Origin: Arthrobacter sp. 9V
GTDB lineage: Bacteria > Actinomycetota > Actinomycetes > Actinomycetales > Micrococcaceae
Assembly (NCBI RefSeq): GCF_902506065.1
Contig: NZ_LR732912.1
Coordinates: 4,256,683-4,320,682 of the forward strand
DNA length: 64,000 nt
Direction: 5' to 3'
Shown here in pieces: positions 1-7,922 of this stretch. The notes under the pieces were generated by a model that had not been told where the DNA came from, did no database searches, and worked only from the letters and a program-made list of their open reading frames with translations. The translations under genes and the position numbers were made by a program. Within the stretch, counting starts at the first letter, position 1, and every line of letters begins with the position of its first letter.

Positions 1-1
1 G

Positions 2-823
2 ACTGGCGGGGTTGCGGGGACTGGCGGGGTTGTCCGGACCCGTGGCCAGGTCATGGCCGACACCTTGGTCGAACGCGTCACCGGCGCCCCGGGCGGATTC
101 ACCGGGATCAACCTGGACCTGGTCATGACCGACCGGACACTGTTCCAAGGCGATAGTGAACCAGCACGGCTTCAGGGGTACGGAATCGTCCCCGCGGAAT
201 GGGCAAGGGCGCTGCTGAGCGGGGAACCTGGGAATCCCGAGGAGCAGCGGCCCCACGCCGAGCCGGGCGCCGAGCCAAGGGCCGAGCCGGGCGCCCAGCC
301 AAGGGCCGAGCCGGGCGTCGAGCCGGGCACCGAGCGCAATGGACTCCAAGTCTGGCTTCGCCGCCTCTACACCGCACCAACCAGCGGCGAGCTTCTGGGA
401 ACAGATTCAAAAGCGAGGTTCTTCCCTCAACGGTTGCGTCGCTTTGTTGAAATCCGCGACCATACCTGCCGCACACCCTACTGCGACGCGCCCATACGGC
501 ACATTGACCATGTGGTTCCGTGGAAGGGAGGCGGAGAAACAAGCCTGGCCAACGCGGCGGGCCTCTGCGAAGCCTGCAACCACACCAAGGAAAACCCCGG
601 ATGGAGCGCAAGAACCACCCCGGGCGCCGGGACTTCCGGATCTACAAACGTTGGCAGCAGGAGCAATGGCAGTCGCGAAGGCACGATTGCCGGGGAAGTC
701 CACGCCTTTGAAGTCCGCACGCCATCCGGCCGTCGCTATCGGTCCAGGCCCCCACCCCTCCCCGGGCATCGGGTTGAACCCACTGCACAGCGTTTGCCCG
801 ACGCTTCTGAGGCGCTGCCCTAA
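2..823 (+). CDS. DUF222/HNH endonuclease domain protein, 5' end outside window
   Basis: The reading frame is open from base 2, so this is the C-terminal part of a longer gene. The visible part ends in an HNH nuclease fold: two CxxC-type pairs (CRTPYC, CEAC) bracket the HIDHVVPW core, followed by a final CNHTKE histidine. This layout is typical of the DUF222/DUF13E12-HNH family that is abundant in Arthrobacter-like genomes; most members have no known job, and nucleic-acid cleavage is inferred from the HNH residues only. Between the upstream domain and the HNH lies a low-complexity linker made of an 8-residue AEPGAEPR repeat. A 100-residue polar tail follows the HNH. An internal ATG at 53 is not needed as a start because coding continues to the left edge. 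Confidence 0.8.
   Translation, partial: TGGVAGTGGVVRTRGQVMADTLVERVTGAPGGFTGINLDLVMTDRTLFQGDSEPARLQGYGIVPAEWARALLSGEPGNPEEQRPHAEPGAEPRAEPGAQPRAEPGVEPGTERNGLQVWLRRLYTAPTSGELLGTDSKARFFPQRLRRFVEIRDHTCRTPYCDAPIRHIDHVVPWKGGGETSLANAAGLCEACNHTKENPGWSARTTPGAGTSGSTNVGSRSNGSREGTIAGEVHAFEVRTPSGRRYRSRPPPLPGHRVEPTAQRLPDASEALP
257..328 (+). repeat. 24-bp tandem repeat x3 in the HNH protein linker
   Basis: Three in-frame copies of a 24-base unit (257-280, 281-304, 305-328) encode AEPGAEPR, AEPGAQPR and AEPGVEPG. The unit is an exact multiple of three, so copy number can change without breaking the frame. Confidence 0.85.
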
Positions 824-917
824 CAAACGAAGGGTACACACACGCAAACGGGCGGACCGCCCAGCTGTCCGCCCGTTTGCCTGGCGCGCCTAATGACCGT
901 GAGGGCGCAGAATACGG

Positions 918-1385
918 TTACCTTCCAGTCACGGATCCCGTGCGGGTGGTGCTGGTCCGTCGGCTAAGAGCCAAGCCCAGAGCCAGCATGCCCACACCCA
1001 GCAGGAGGTGCAGCCAGTTGTCGGCGTTGTTTACCGGCACGAAGTTGGCGCTGGATTCCTGATCGATCAGCAGACCGTAGATCCAAAGCACCAGGTACAC
1101 GGCTCCACCACCGATGAGGTAGTTGCGGGACTGCCCAGGTGTACGGGCCATCAGAATTCCTGCCACACCGAAGAGCAGGTGCACGATGTTGTGCAGGATC
1201 GAGACTTGGAAGATTCCCAAGAGGAGTGCATCTGAATCGTGTCCTGCGAAAGACAATGTCTCGTAGTTCGAGGTGATTCCCGGGATAAATCCCAGTACTC
1301 CGACAAGGAGGAATACCGCTCCTACAATTTGTGCTGCTCGTTGGATGTTTGATCGCGTTCTGGCGGGACTGTTGGTGGATGTCAT
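918..1385 (-). CDS. DUF4383 family membrane protein
   Basis: A 155-residue protein with four hydrophobic segments (about residues 18-35, 55-80, 88-108, 122-142) and the DUF4383 layout, including the ILHNIVHLLFGVAGI stretch and a second NADNWLHLLLGVGMLALGL segment. Families of this type are small integral membrane proteins of unknown function. GAGGAG lies 7 bases before the ATG at 1385, which supports the start. About 90 bp upstream is the palindromic CATAAGGAT element that also occurs upstream of dps in this window, so stress-linked expression is possible. Confidence 0.85.
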   Translation of the reverse strand: MTSTNSPARTRSNIQRAAQIVGAVFLLVGVLGFIPGITSNYETLSFAGHDSDALLLGIFQVSILHNIVHLLFGVAGILMARTPGQSRNYLIGGGAVYLVLWIYGLLIDQESSANFVPVNNADNWLHLLLGVGMLALGLALSRRTSTTRTGSVTGR

Positions 1386-1470
1386 GAGTTCTCCTCTATT
1401 GGCAAACGGCTCAAGATCCTGGTTGTCATGACCGGAACCGTCTGCTCAATCCCAGTCAATCCGAAAATAT

Positions 1471-1491
1471 CATAAGGATACTTATCATAAG
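1471..1491 (-). promoter_or_regulatory. Palindromic CATAAGGATACTTAT element upstream of DUF4383
   Basis: ATAAG-GATA-CTTAT (1472-1485) is an inverted repeat, and the CTTAT arm pairs again with a following ATAAG (1487-1491). The 15-mer CATAAGGATACTTAT matches 13 of 15 bases at 27909-27923 upstream of dps. It is probably an operator or part of a promoter; the factor is unknown. Confidence 0.45.
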
Positions 1492-1548
1492 AAGAGTTTG
1501 AACTGTTACGAACGGGAAACATTGCACCGGCATGCGGCGCCCGGGCCG

Positions 1549-1584
1549 CCGTAGCGGCGGCCGCAGCGGTGGCCGCAGCGGTGG
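1549..1584. repeat. 12-bp tandem repeat x3
   Basis: Three 12-base units (1549-1560, 1561-1572, 1573-1584) of the form CCGYAGCGGYGG lie between the lipoprotein gene and the DUF4383 gene. The second and third copies are identical. The surrounding 1386-1619 region has no convincing gene; a minus-strand frame here would give only an alanine/threonine-rich peptide. Confidence 0.6.
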
Positions 1585-1619
1585 CCGCCGAGTCACTACT
1601 ATGGACCGCCGAACCACTG

Positions 1620-1955
1620 CTACGGAGCGCAGGCATCCTTAAGGGCCTGAACAGACTCAGCCGGGACTTCGTCTCCTGCTTCCGCGATCTGATTCAAGGG
1701 CGTCGTGATTTCTGCGGGGACGCCGGCGGCGCTGGCGGCCGAGACCAAGCCGGCCAGCAACTGCTTGTCTTGCACGCTTACCAAACCATCCTGGACCACC
1801 GCGCAGACCTGCTTTGTCACTTCATCGGCCGCTGCTGTGGCCACCTTCGATGCGGCGTTGCTGGCAGCGCTTGTGGCTGCTTCCTCCACGGCTCCGCAGC
1901 CGACCAGCAGCAGCAACAGGGGGACAGTGGACAGTGCGGCGAGGCGACGGGTCAT
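1620..1955 (-). CDS. Small secreted lipoprotein, function unknown
   Basis: A 111-residue protein that begins with an RR pair, a hydrophobic stretch (LAALSTVPLLLLLVG) and a lipobox LVGC with the lipidated cysteine at residue 20. It should be exported and attached to the outer face of the membrane. The mature part is alanine-rich, probably helical, and has a second and third cysteine (in KQVCAVVQDG and the C-terminal KDACAP) that could form a disulfide. No enzyme motif is visible and I do not recognise the family. Confidence 0.75.
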   Translation of the reverse strand: MTRRLAALSTVPLLLLLVGCGAVEEAATSAASNAASKVATAAADEVTKQVCAVVQDGLVSVQDKQLLAGLVSAASAAGVPAEITTPLNQIAEAGDEVPAESVQALKDACAP

Positions 1956-2077
1956 AACATCAGCCTAACAATCGGACCAGGACGCCAGACCGCCTGGACC
2001 GTCACGTTCAGCGCGGCTCCAAAGACCCTCCACGCCGCCAGGGAACCTGCACCACCGCCTCCACCTATGCTTGACGA

Positions 2078-2596
2078 ATGGGAGAAAAGCCAGTGGACCA
2101 CGTGGCGTTGGCCGTCTGCATGATTGATATTTCGTCTGATATCCGGCGAAAGTCGCTCAATGAAACAGGCCTTCGTCCCATCTCAAACGGTGTACTGGAG
2201 ATCCTCAGGGTCATTGAAAGCCACCCCGGCGTCACAGTTGCCGAGGTGGCCGCCCGCTTGGGCCGTCAATTGAGCAACGTGAGTGTGCAGTTACGCGAGC
2301 TCGTGGCTGCCGGGCTTGTGACACGGGTCAAGGATGCGGCGGACAAGCGGTACGTCTCCCTTCACCCCACCGATGAGTCCAAGCGCATCAAGTCACTCCT
2401 CGAAGGGGCATGGGCCGAGGCGCTGACGAAAGCCAGCGAGCGGCTGCTTCCCGAAGAGCGGGATCAGATCGCGGCAAGCCTGCCCGCCCTGGAGCGGCTG
2501 GCCTCGTTCCTTGCTGAACCGGAAAAGGCACCGGAAAAGGCACCGGAACGGGTACTGGACAACACGGCACCAGACAACAGGACCCCGTCGAACTAG
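2078..2596 (+). CDS. MarR family transcriptional regulator
   Basis: A 172-residue winged-helix protein. The HTH is seen at about residues 48-75 (PGVTVAEVAARLGRQLSNVSVQLRELVAAGLVTRV), followed by the wing containing DAADKRYVSLHPTD, a classic MarR signature. The C-terminal tail has a KAPEKAPE repeat of no obvious function. It lies upstream of, and on the same strand as, an EmrB/QacA-type efflux gene, the usual pairing where the MarR protein represses the pump until a small aromatic ligand binds. The start is uncertain: ATG 2078 has no ribosome site but has a TATGCT box six bases upstream, consistent with a leaderless message; ATG 2120 is the alternative. Confidence 0.85.
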   Translation: MGEKPVDHVALAVCMIDISSDIRRKSLNETGLRPISNGVLEILRVIESHPGVTVAEVAARLGRQLSNVSVQLRELVAAGLVTRVKDAADKRYVSLHPTDESKRIKSLLEGAWAEALTKASERLLPEERDQIAASLPALERLASFLAEPEKAPEKAPERVLDNTAPDNRTPSN

Positions 2597-2638
2597 GACG
2601 AAAGTCACCCTCTCGCGGCTTACACGAGTACCCAAAAG

Positions 2639-2658
2639 TACTTATACTTTCATAAGTA
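2639..2658 (+). promoter_or_regulatory. Inverted repeat before the MFS gene, probable MarR operator
   Basis: TACTTAT-N6-ATAAGTA is a perfect 7-bp inverted repeat about 27 bp upstream of the efflux gene start. It is the best candidate operator for the MarR protein encoded just upstream. The right arm includes CATAAGTAT, close to the CATAAGGAT elements at 1471 and 27909. Confidence 0.55.
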
Positions 2659-2684
2659 TTACTACTGACAAGAATGGGTGACGC

Positions 2685-4165
2685 GTGGCATCACAACTAC
2701 TCCAGACGTATAGCTCCTTGGGCCGCAGCGGCAAGGGAGACAACAACAAAAAGGGCATCGGCTGGCGGGCCCTCCCCTTCCTCGCCCTCGCCCAGTTCAT
2801 GGTTGTCCTGGACGGCACCATCGTGAACCTTGCCCTCCCCCGCCTCCAGATGGAGATGGGCATCAGCGACTCCACCCGAGCCTGGGTGGTCACGGCCTAC
2901 GCACTGGTTTTTGGCGCGTTCCTGCTGCTCGGCGGCCGGATATCGGACTTTTGGGGGCGGAAACGAACCTTTATCACAGCCTCGGCCGGCTTCGCGGTTG
3001 CCTCCTGATCGGGGGACTCGCCCAACAACCATGGGAACTAATCGGGGCACGCGCCCTACAGGGCATCTTTGCTGCGCTGCTCGCCCCCGCAGCGCTTGCA
3101 CTCCTGACAGTCGCCTTCCCCGGCGGCAAGGATCGCGGCACTGCGTTCGCCATCTTCGGCTCCATCAGCGGGGTGGGCGCGGCAGCGGGCGTCCTGCTTG
3201 GCGGATTCCTCACAGAGTTTGTCTCGTGGCGCTGGTGCTTCTTTGTCAACGTTCCCATCGCCGTCATAGCGCTTGTCGGGGTCTGGACTTTGGTGAGTGA
3301 AAGCAAAGCCGGCGGCTCCACCAAATACGACTGGCCCGGCGTCGTACTTGCCGCACTGGGCCTGGGCTCCCTGGTCTACGGCTTCGCCAATGCCGAACAC
3401 GGTTGGGCTGCCGTCGAGTCGTGGGGTTTCATTGCCGCGGGCGTGGTTCTGCTGGCGCTGTTCGTCGCCGTGGAGCGCAGGGTCAAGAATCCGCTGCTGC
3501 CCTTGCGCGTCGCTACGGAACGCAACCGCGCGGCAGCCTTCCTTGCCTCGTTCCTGGCCGGCGCAGTGCTCATTGGCGGCATCCTCTTCATCAACTTCTA
3601 CCTTCAGATTGTTCTGGGCTTCGCGCCGTTTACTGCCGGGATCGCTTCGCTTCCCATGACCGTGGTGCTGATCATCACGGCGGGCCTGGTTGCCAAGAAC
3701 CTGCCCAAACTGGGAGCGAGGATCCCCAGCGCGCTGGGACCGGTCTTCATGGCAGCAGCCATGCTGTGGCTCACCCAAGTCACGCCGGACGGCACGTACG
3801 CGGTCAACATGCTCCCGGCACTCATTCTGATGGGCGTCGGCTTGGGAATGGTCTTCGTTCCCATGCAGAATCTGGCTCTGTTCGGCGTGGACAAGGACCA
3901 TGCCGGCGTCGCGAGCGCACTGGTGAATGCTTCACAGCAGATTGGCGGCTCGCTGGGCATCGCCCTCTTCAGCACCATCGCGGCTGCAGCCACAGCCGCA
4001 GCGGGCGGCGGGACGCTGGACGCCCTGACGTCCGGCTATTCACTAGTGTTCCTGTGGGCCGCAGCCGTGGCCATAGTGATCGCCCCGATCGCGTTGCTCC
4101 TGATCAGGATCGACCGCAAAACTTTCAGCGGCGCCGGGGACGCCCCGCATATCCACCTTGGATAA
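2685..4165 (+). pseudogene. MFS drug efflux transporter (DHA2/EmrB-QacA type), frameshifted
   Basis: The first frame (2685-3008) encodes helix 1 with AQFMVVLDGTIVNLALP (DHA2 motif D1) and the GGRISDFWGRKR motif A loop, then stops in GFAVAS. The rest (LIGGLAQQPWELIGARALQGIFAA through helices to IDRKTFSGAGD) is read in another frame up to 4165. Adding one base near 3003 restores continuous SLIGGLAQQ, so a single-base deletion splits a gene of about 490 codons. All expected segments are present on both sides, and 14 helices can be traced. The product would be a proton-driven multidrug exporter. A sequencing error and a recent real mutation cannot be told apart here. The GTG at 2685 is the apparent start. 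Confidence 0.85.
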
Positions 4166-4170
4166 CACGT

Positions 4171-4207
4171 AAGTGCCGCCACCCCGCCCCGGGTGGCGGC
4201 ACTTTTC
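4171..4207 (+). terminator. Rho-independent terminator after the MFS gene
   Basis: A perfect 14-bp stem (AAGTGCCGCCACCC, 4171-4184, with GGGTGGCGGCACTT, 4191-4204) closes a six-base loop and runs into T residues, six bases after the MFS stop codon. Confidence 0.85.
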
Positions 4208-4256
4208 ATTATGTGACCGAACTATAAATCACGACGGCGGTTACGCCACGTAATGA

Positions 4257-4285
4257 TTGACATGACGTAACTCACATTCTGTAAG
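4257..4285 (+). promoter_or_regulatory. Sigma-70-type promoter TTGACA-N17-TGTAAG
   Basis: A perfect -35 TTGACA (4257-4262) and a TGTAAG -10 (4280-4285), 17 bp apart, point into the small gene at 4340. GTTACG (4240-4245) and CGTAAC (4266-4271) form an inverted repeat around the -35 box and may be an operator. Confidence 0.55.
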
Positions 4286-4339
4286 CTGGTTTCGTAGTCA
4301 GGCAAATGGCTTCCCTTCGCTCTACCCGGGGAGGTCCCC

Positions 4340-4729
4340 ATGGCCCCGAATTCACTCAAGGCCGAAAATCTCATGGCTCATGGCGTTGCGCCCTCCGCAG
4401 CCAGCATCGCGAGGCGAAGAGCAGCCGCCCACCAAGGAAACCACGGAGTGACCAACAAGCCCGATGCCCTGCTTGGAGCCATAGCCGTCAGGCAGTTGTT
4501 CCACCGCTGGCCATTGGTGCCATCCCGTGAACTGGAACGGATCCGTCACGTGCTCCTGCACTGCGACCAGCTGGGCTCGCCCGACACGCACCACCTGTCC
4601 GAGCCGGCCCAAGCGCTGCTGGAGCTGATCAACTGCGAGTTGGAGCGTCGGCGTTCACTGGGAAATCAGTCATCGGGTGGAAACCAGGCGTCTGATATGG
4701 ATCCAGTCAGCAGCCCCGGCGCCGGCTAG
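4340..4729 (+). CDS. Hypothetical protein, 129 residues
   Basis: I do not recognise this protein. It has an alanine/arginine-rich N-terminus, then a compact, probably helical part with ALLGAIAVRQLFHRWPLVPSRELERIRHVLLHC (residues 44-76) and ALLELINCELERRR. No signal peptide or membrane helix is visible. A good promoter lies 55 bp upstream and the gene is convergent with the ECF sigma gene, ending inside a 26-bp tandem duplication. ATG 4373 (MAHGVAP) is an alternative start. Confidence 0.5.
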   Translation: MAPNSLKAENLMAHGVAPSAASIARRRAAAHQGNHGVTNKPDALLGAIAVRQLFHRWPLVPSRELERIRHVLLHCDQLGSPDTHHLSEPAQALLELINCELERRRSLGNQSSGGNQASDMDPVSSPGAG

Positions 4730-4776
4730 CACGGCTGCTGACGCTATTCGGCTAGCGCGGCTGCTGACGCTATTCG
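4725..4776. repeat. 26-bp tandem duplication at a convergent gene junction
   Basis: Two adjacent 26-base copies (4725-4750, 4751-4776) differ at one base. Copy 1 holds the stop codon of the small plus-strand gene and copy 2 holds the stop codon of the minus-strand sigma gene, so the duplication set the ends of both proteins. Confidence 0.85.
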
Positions 4777-5543
4777 ATCGCCTTGGTCCGCATGGAAGCC
4801 TGAAGCTCCCGGAGTTCTGCCAGGACGGCCGAGCAATGGGTGCAGCGCTCAGTGTGCTGCCGCACCCGGGCTTGGGCGTTTCCCCGCAGACCATTCCGGA
4901 CGTACCTGCCCATATACCTCAAGTAGTCTCTGCACGACTGAACAGTGGCCTCGCCAACATGCTGTTGCAGGTACTTCTGGCGTAGCCCCTCACGAGCCCG
5001 CAAGGCCAAGGCAGAGAGGGCGTTCGGGGTCAAGCCGAGGAGCGGCCCTGCTTGGGCCGGTTTGAGTCCTTCAACGTCGACGTACCAGAGCACATCCTGC
5101 CAACGCCTGGGAAGTTCGCGGAAGGCGCGCACCAAGATGATGGACTCGTGGGTTCCCAGCACATGATCGTGGCCGGCAAAGGACAGCGCATCCACAGTGT
5201 CGGAATTAATTACCACCAGCCGCGTTTCCTTCTGGTTCCTTCGGTGCGCCATCCGCCGGATGGTGGTCAAAAGATACGGCCGGAACGACTCCACAGGGCC
5301 CCTGCCTTGGAGGATCGCTTGGAACACCGCGGCAAACGCTTCACCCACAATGTCCGCGGCATCACTGGGATTATCGGATTCTGCCCGAGCCACGAACTCT
5401 CCCAGCCGCCGGTGCCGGATGAACAGTTCGCCGAAGGCAGCAATGTCACCTCCACACACCATCGCCAGCAGCTGACGATCGGTCAATGGTGAAGTGGAAG
5501 CCGGGTCACCGCGGCTTGGGAAGGGTAAGGCTTGGGCTGACAT
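4770..5543 (-). CDS. ECF sigma factor with C-terminal zinc finger (short, soluble paralog)
   Basis: A 257-residue sigma-70 family protein. Region 2 includes SDAADIVGEAFAAVFQAI and the GPVESFRPYLLTTIRRMAHRRNQ helix that reads the -10 element (about residues 60-105). Region 4 is at about 130-195, with FRELPRRWQDVLWYVDVEGLKPAQAGPLLGLTPNALSALALRAREGLR. A C-terminal zf-HC2-like patch HTERCTHCSAVLAELREL follows, then the protein stops, so there is no membrane segment. The two long paralogs at 43712 and 55623 share the region 2 and region 4 signatures and the same zinc finger but carry a transmembrane tail. It probably directs transcription of an envelope or stress regulon; targets are not identifiable. 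Confidence 0.9.
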   Translation of the reverse strand: MSAQALPFPSRGDPASTSPLTDRQLLAMVCGGDIAAFGELFIRHRRLGEFVARAESDNPSDAADIVGEAFAAVFQAILQGRGPVESFRPYLLTTIRRMAHRRNQKETRLVVINSDTVDALSFAGHDHVLGTHESIILVRAFRELPRRWQDVLWYVDVEGLKPAQAGPLLGLTPNALSALALRAREGLRQKYLQQHVGEATVQSCRDYLRYMGRYVRNGLRGNAQARVRQHTERCTHCSAVLAELRELQASMRTKAIE

Positions 5544-5620
5544 GACGGCCTTTCAAAGGGTAGGTATGGGGTGGACGGAAGCGTCTGGCCTGACGTGATG
5601 CAAGCGTGCTGTGGGCGCAA

Positions 5621-5654
5621 GCGTCTTACGGGCGCAGGCGTCTTACGGGCGCAG
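5621..5654. repeat. 17-bp perfect tandem duplication upstream of the short sigma gene
   Basis: Two identical adjacent 17-base units (5621-5637 and 5638-5654, GCGTCTTACGGGCGCAG) lie in the 230-bp gap between the sigma gene start and the ridA end, 78 bp from the sigma ATG. Either a chance duplication or a two-site operator. Confidence 0.7.
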
Positions 5655-5774
5655 TCAAGAGAGGCCCCGTCTAATGCGCAGTCACATGCATCGGACGGGG
5701 CCGCCTGAAAATATCGGGGGCTCCTTGGAATCCCTGGGGCTCCCCTGCCAGGGAGGCTGGCTACGGAACCACTG

Positions 5775-6155
5775 CTACGGGATGACCGCTACGGCGTCGA
5801 TCTCCACCAGGAAGTCGCCAAGGAACGAACCCACTGTGGTGCGCGCAGGGTAAGGGGCTACCACGTACTTTTCGTAGATGGCGTTGAACCCGTCAAAGTC
5901 GCGCCCCGGGTGGTGCAGGTGGACGGTCGCCTTCACTACGTGGGAGAAGTCCAGACCGTGTGCGCCCAGGACCTCGCCCAGGTTCTTCATGGCCTGAATG
6001 GTCTGTTCTTCAATGGTGATCCCAACGCGCTCGTCCGTGACGGGATCGTGGGGCGTTTGCCCAGCGGTGAACAGGAATCCGTTGGCCACAATGGCCTGGG
6101 AGTAAGGGCCGGCCGGGCTTGGTGCGAGGTCAGTGGTGACCTGGAGTCGGGTCAT
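5775..6155 (-). CDS. ridA: RidA/YjgF family enamine/imine deaminase
   Basis: A 126-residue protein of full RidA length. It shows PAGPYSQAIVANGFLFTAGQ near the N-terminus, HVVKATVHLHHPGRDFDGFNAIYEKYV in the middle, and PARTTVGSFLGDFLVEIDAVAVIP at the end, which contains the substrate-carboxylate-binding arginine (PARTTV). RidA proteins hydrolyse reactive enamine/imine intermediates released by PLP or flavin enzymes. It is the last gene of the operon hydroxyacid oxidase - binding protein - permease - ATPase - ridA, so it probably cleans up imines formed during catabolism of the imported amino or hydroxy acid. Confidence 0.88.
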   Translation of the reverse strand: MTRLQVTTDLAPSPAGPYSQAIVANGFLFTAGQTPHDPVTDERVGITIEEQTIQAMKNLGEVLGAHGLDFSHVVKATVHLHHPGRDFDGFNAIYEKYVVAPYPARTTVGSFLGDFLVEIDAVAVIP

Positions 6156-6192
6156 GGTGTTGAGGGCCTTTCGTGGCTATTGGAAAAAGTTG

Positions 6193-6960
6193 CTAAAGAA
6201 CCTTGGATAGGAACGCTTTGGTGCGCTCGTGCTGCGGGTTGCCCAGCACTTGCTCCGGCGGGCCGCTTTCCACCACCACGCCTCCATCCATGAACACCAC
6301 CTGGTCCGCCACCTGCCGTGCAAAACCGAGCTCGTGGGTCACCACAACCATGGTCATTCCTGCCTCAGCCAGGGACTTCATCACGTCCAGAACCTCGCCA
6401 ACCAGTTCGGGGTCCAGCGCGGACGTGGGCTCGTCGAAGAGCATCAACTTGGGTTTCATGGCCAGCGCCCGGGCAATGGCGATCCGCTGCTGCTGACCGC
6501 CGGAGAGCTCCTGGGGGTAGGAGTGCCCGCGGTTTCCCAGACCAACCCGGTCCAGGAGGGCCTGGGCTTCCACAACAACTTCTTTGCGGGGGCGGCCGAG
6601 CACGTGGACAGGTGCTTCGATGATGTTCTCCAACACCGTCATGTGCGGGAAGAGGTTAAAGCGTTGGAACACCATGCCTGCGTTGAGCCGTGAGCGGGCC
6701 GTCTGACGCTCCTTCATTTCATAGAGCTTCCCGTTGCGCTCCGCGTAGCCAACCAAGTGCTCGTCAACGTAAAGGCGGCCGGCGTCCACCTTTTCGAGGT
6801 GGTTGATGCAGCGCAAGAAGGTGGTTTTGCCGGAGCCGGACGGGCCGATCAGGCAGGTCACTGATCCCCTTTCAACCCTGAGGTCAATGCCTTTCAGGAT
6901 TTCGATAACGCCGAAGTTCTTCCGGACTCCCCGGGCTTCCACCATGGCGGTAGTCATCAT
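6193..6960 (-). CDS. Polar amino acid ABC transporter ATP-binding protein
   Basis: A 255-residue ATPase of the GlnQ/HisP class. Walker A GPSGSGKTT is at about residues 39-47, the Q-loop at MVFQRFNLFPHMTV, the signature LSGGQQQRIAIARAL, Walker B LMLFDEPTSALDPE, and the switch histidine in VVVTHELGFA. It powers uptake through the adjacent family-3 binding protein and permease. Its ATG overlaps the permease stop codon by four bases (6957-6960), indicating translational coupling. Confidence 0.95.
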   Translation of the reverse strand: MMTTAMVEARGVRKNFGVIEILKGIDLRVERGSVTCLIGPSGSGKTTFLRCINHLEKVDAGRLYVDEHLVGYAERNGKLYEMKERQTARSRLNAGMVFQRFNLFPHMTVLENIIEAPVHVLGRPRKEVVVEAQALLDRVGLGNRGHSYPQELSGGQQQRIAIARALAMKPKLMLFDEPTSALDPELVGEVLDVMKSLAEAGMTMVVVTHELGFARQVADQVVFMDGGVVVESGPPEQVLGNPQHERTKAFLSKVL

Positions 6961-7878
6961 ATTGTCCTTGTCTTGGGCTTGCGGATCCGTCGCGGTGCTG
7001 AGTCGAAACCGCGTCCGTACCGGCGTTCAAGTTTGTTTTGGAAGAAGCTCAGGACCGTGGTCATGAGCAAATACCAGAGGCTGGCAACAATCAGCAGCGG
7101 AATGGTCTGGTAGTTGTTCGCATAAATGATCTGGGCCGAGTAGAGAAGGTCCGAGATCGCCAGGACGCTCACAAGGGATGTGCCCTTGAGCATCGAAATG
7201 ACCTGGTTACCGGTGGGCGGAAGCACCACTCGCATGGCTTGGGGCAGGATGACCCTGTTCATCAGCTTGCTACCGCTCATGCCTAGTGCACGGGCTGCGT
7301 CGTACTGGCCCTTATCCACGGAGCCGATGCCGCCCCGGATGATTTCGGCCATGTAGGCAGCTTCGTTCAAGGACAAACCCAGGAGAGCAGCGCCCAAGGG
7401 GGAGATCAGCACGTTCGCGGACCCCAGAACCATGGACGGTCCGCCGAAGGGAAGCCCAAAGGCGATCACCGGATAGAGTGCCGCAATGTTGTACCAAAAA
7501 ATCAGTTGGACCAGCAGCGGAGTTCCGCGGAAGAACCAAATGTAGCCGCGGCTGATGGTGCTCAGGATCGGGTTGTCGGAGAGCCGCATGATCGCAAGCA
7601 AATGTACCCAGCGCTATGCCCACAGTCATGGACACTATGGTCAGCAGGAGCGTCAGCCCGGCGCCGGCAAGAATCTGAGGCGCGAACAGGTAGGACACCA
7701 CAACGTCCCATCGGTACCGCTCATTCACTGCAACATCCCAGGCGGCACCGAGCGCCACCACAATGAGGACGATCGCCAGAGCCAAACGGACCGGGTGCCT
7801 CAGCGGGACTACGGGGATGGAGTCATTGGCCGCAGTGGCCGGCTCCCTGGTATCAGGAACTGAGGGTTGCTGATGCAT
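6957..7878 (-). pseudogene. Amino acid ABC transporter permease, frameshifted
   Basis: The N-terminal part (from ATG 7878, with AAGAGGTG upstream) encodes a first membrane helix and a second (LAGAGLTLLLTIVSMTVGIALGT), then leaves frame. The remainder (LLAIMRLSDNPILSTISRGYIWFFRGTPLLVQL... to the C-terminus), including the EAA loop AAYMAEIIRGGIGSVDKGQYDAARALG, is read in another frame from about 7599 down to 6957. Removing one T from the TTT run at 7600-7602 gives an uninterrupted HisM/GlnP-type permease of about 305 residues. An earlier start at 7908 lacks a ribosome site. A homopolymer sequencing error is as likely as a true mutation, since the neighbouring genes are intact. Confidence 0.87.
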
Positions 7879-7922
7879 AGCCGTCACCTCTTTATTGGAG
7901 GAATCCATTACTGTGTATTCCG

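Noticed and set aside
1382..1636. Minus-strand 84-codon frame, Ala/Thr-rich
   Set aside because: Overlaps the lipoprotein end and the DUF4383 start, made mostly of a 12-bp repeat, no ribosome site.
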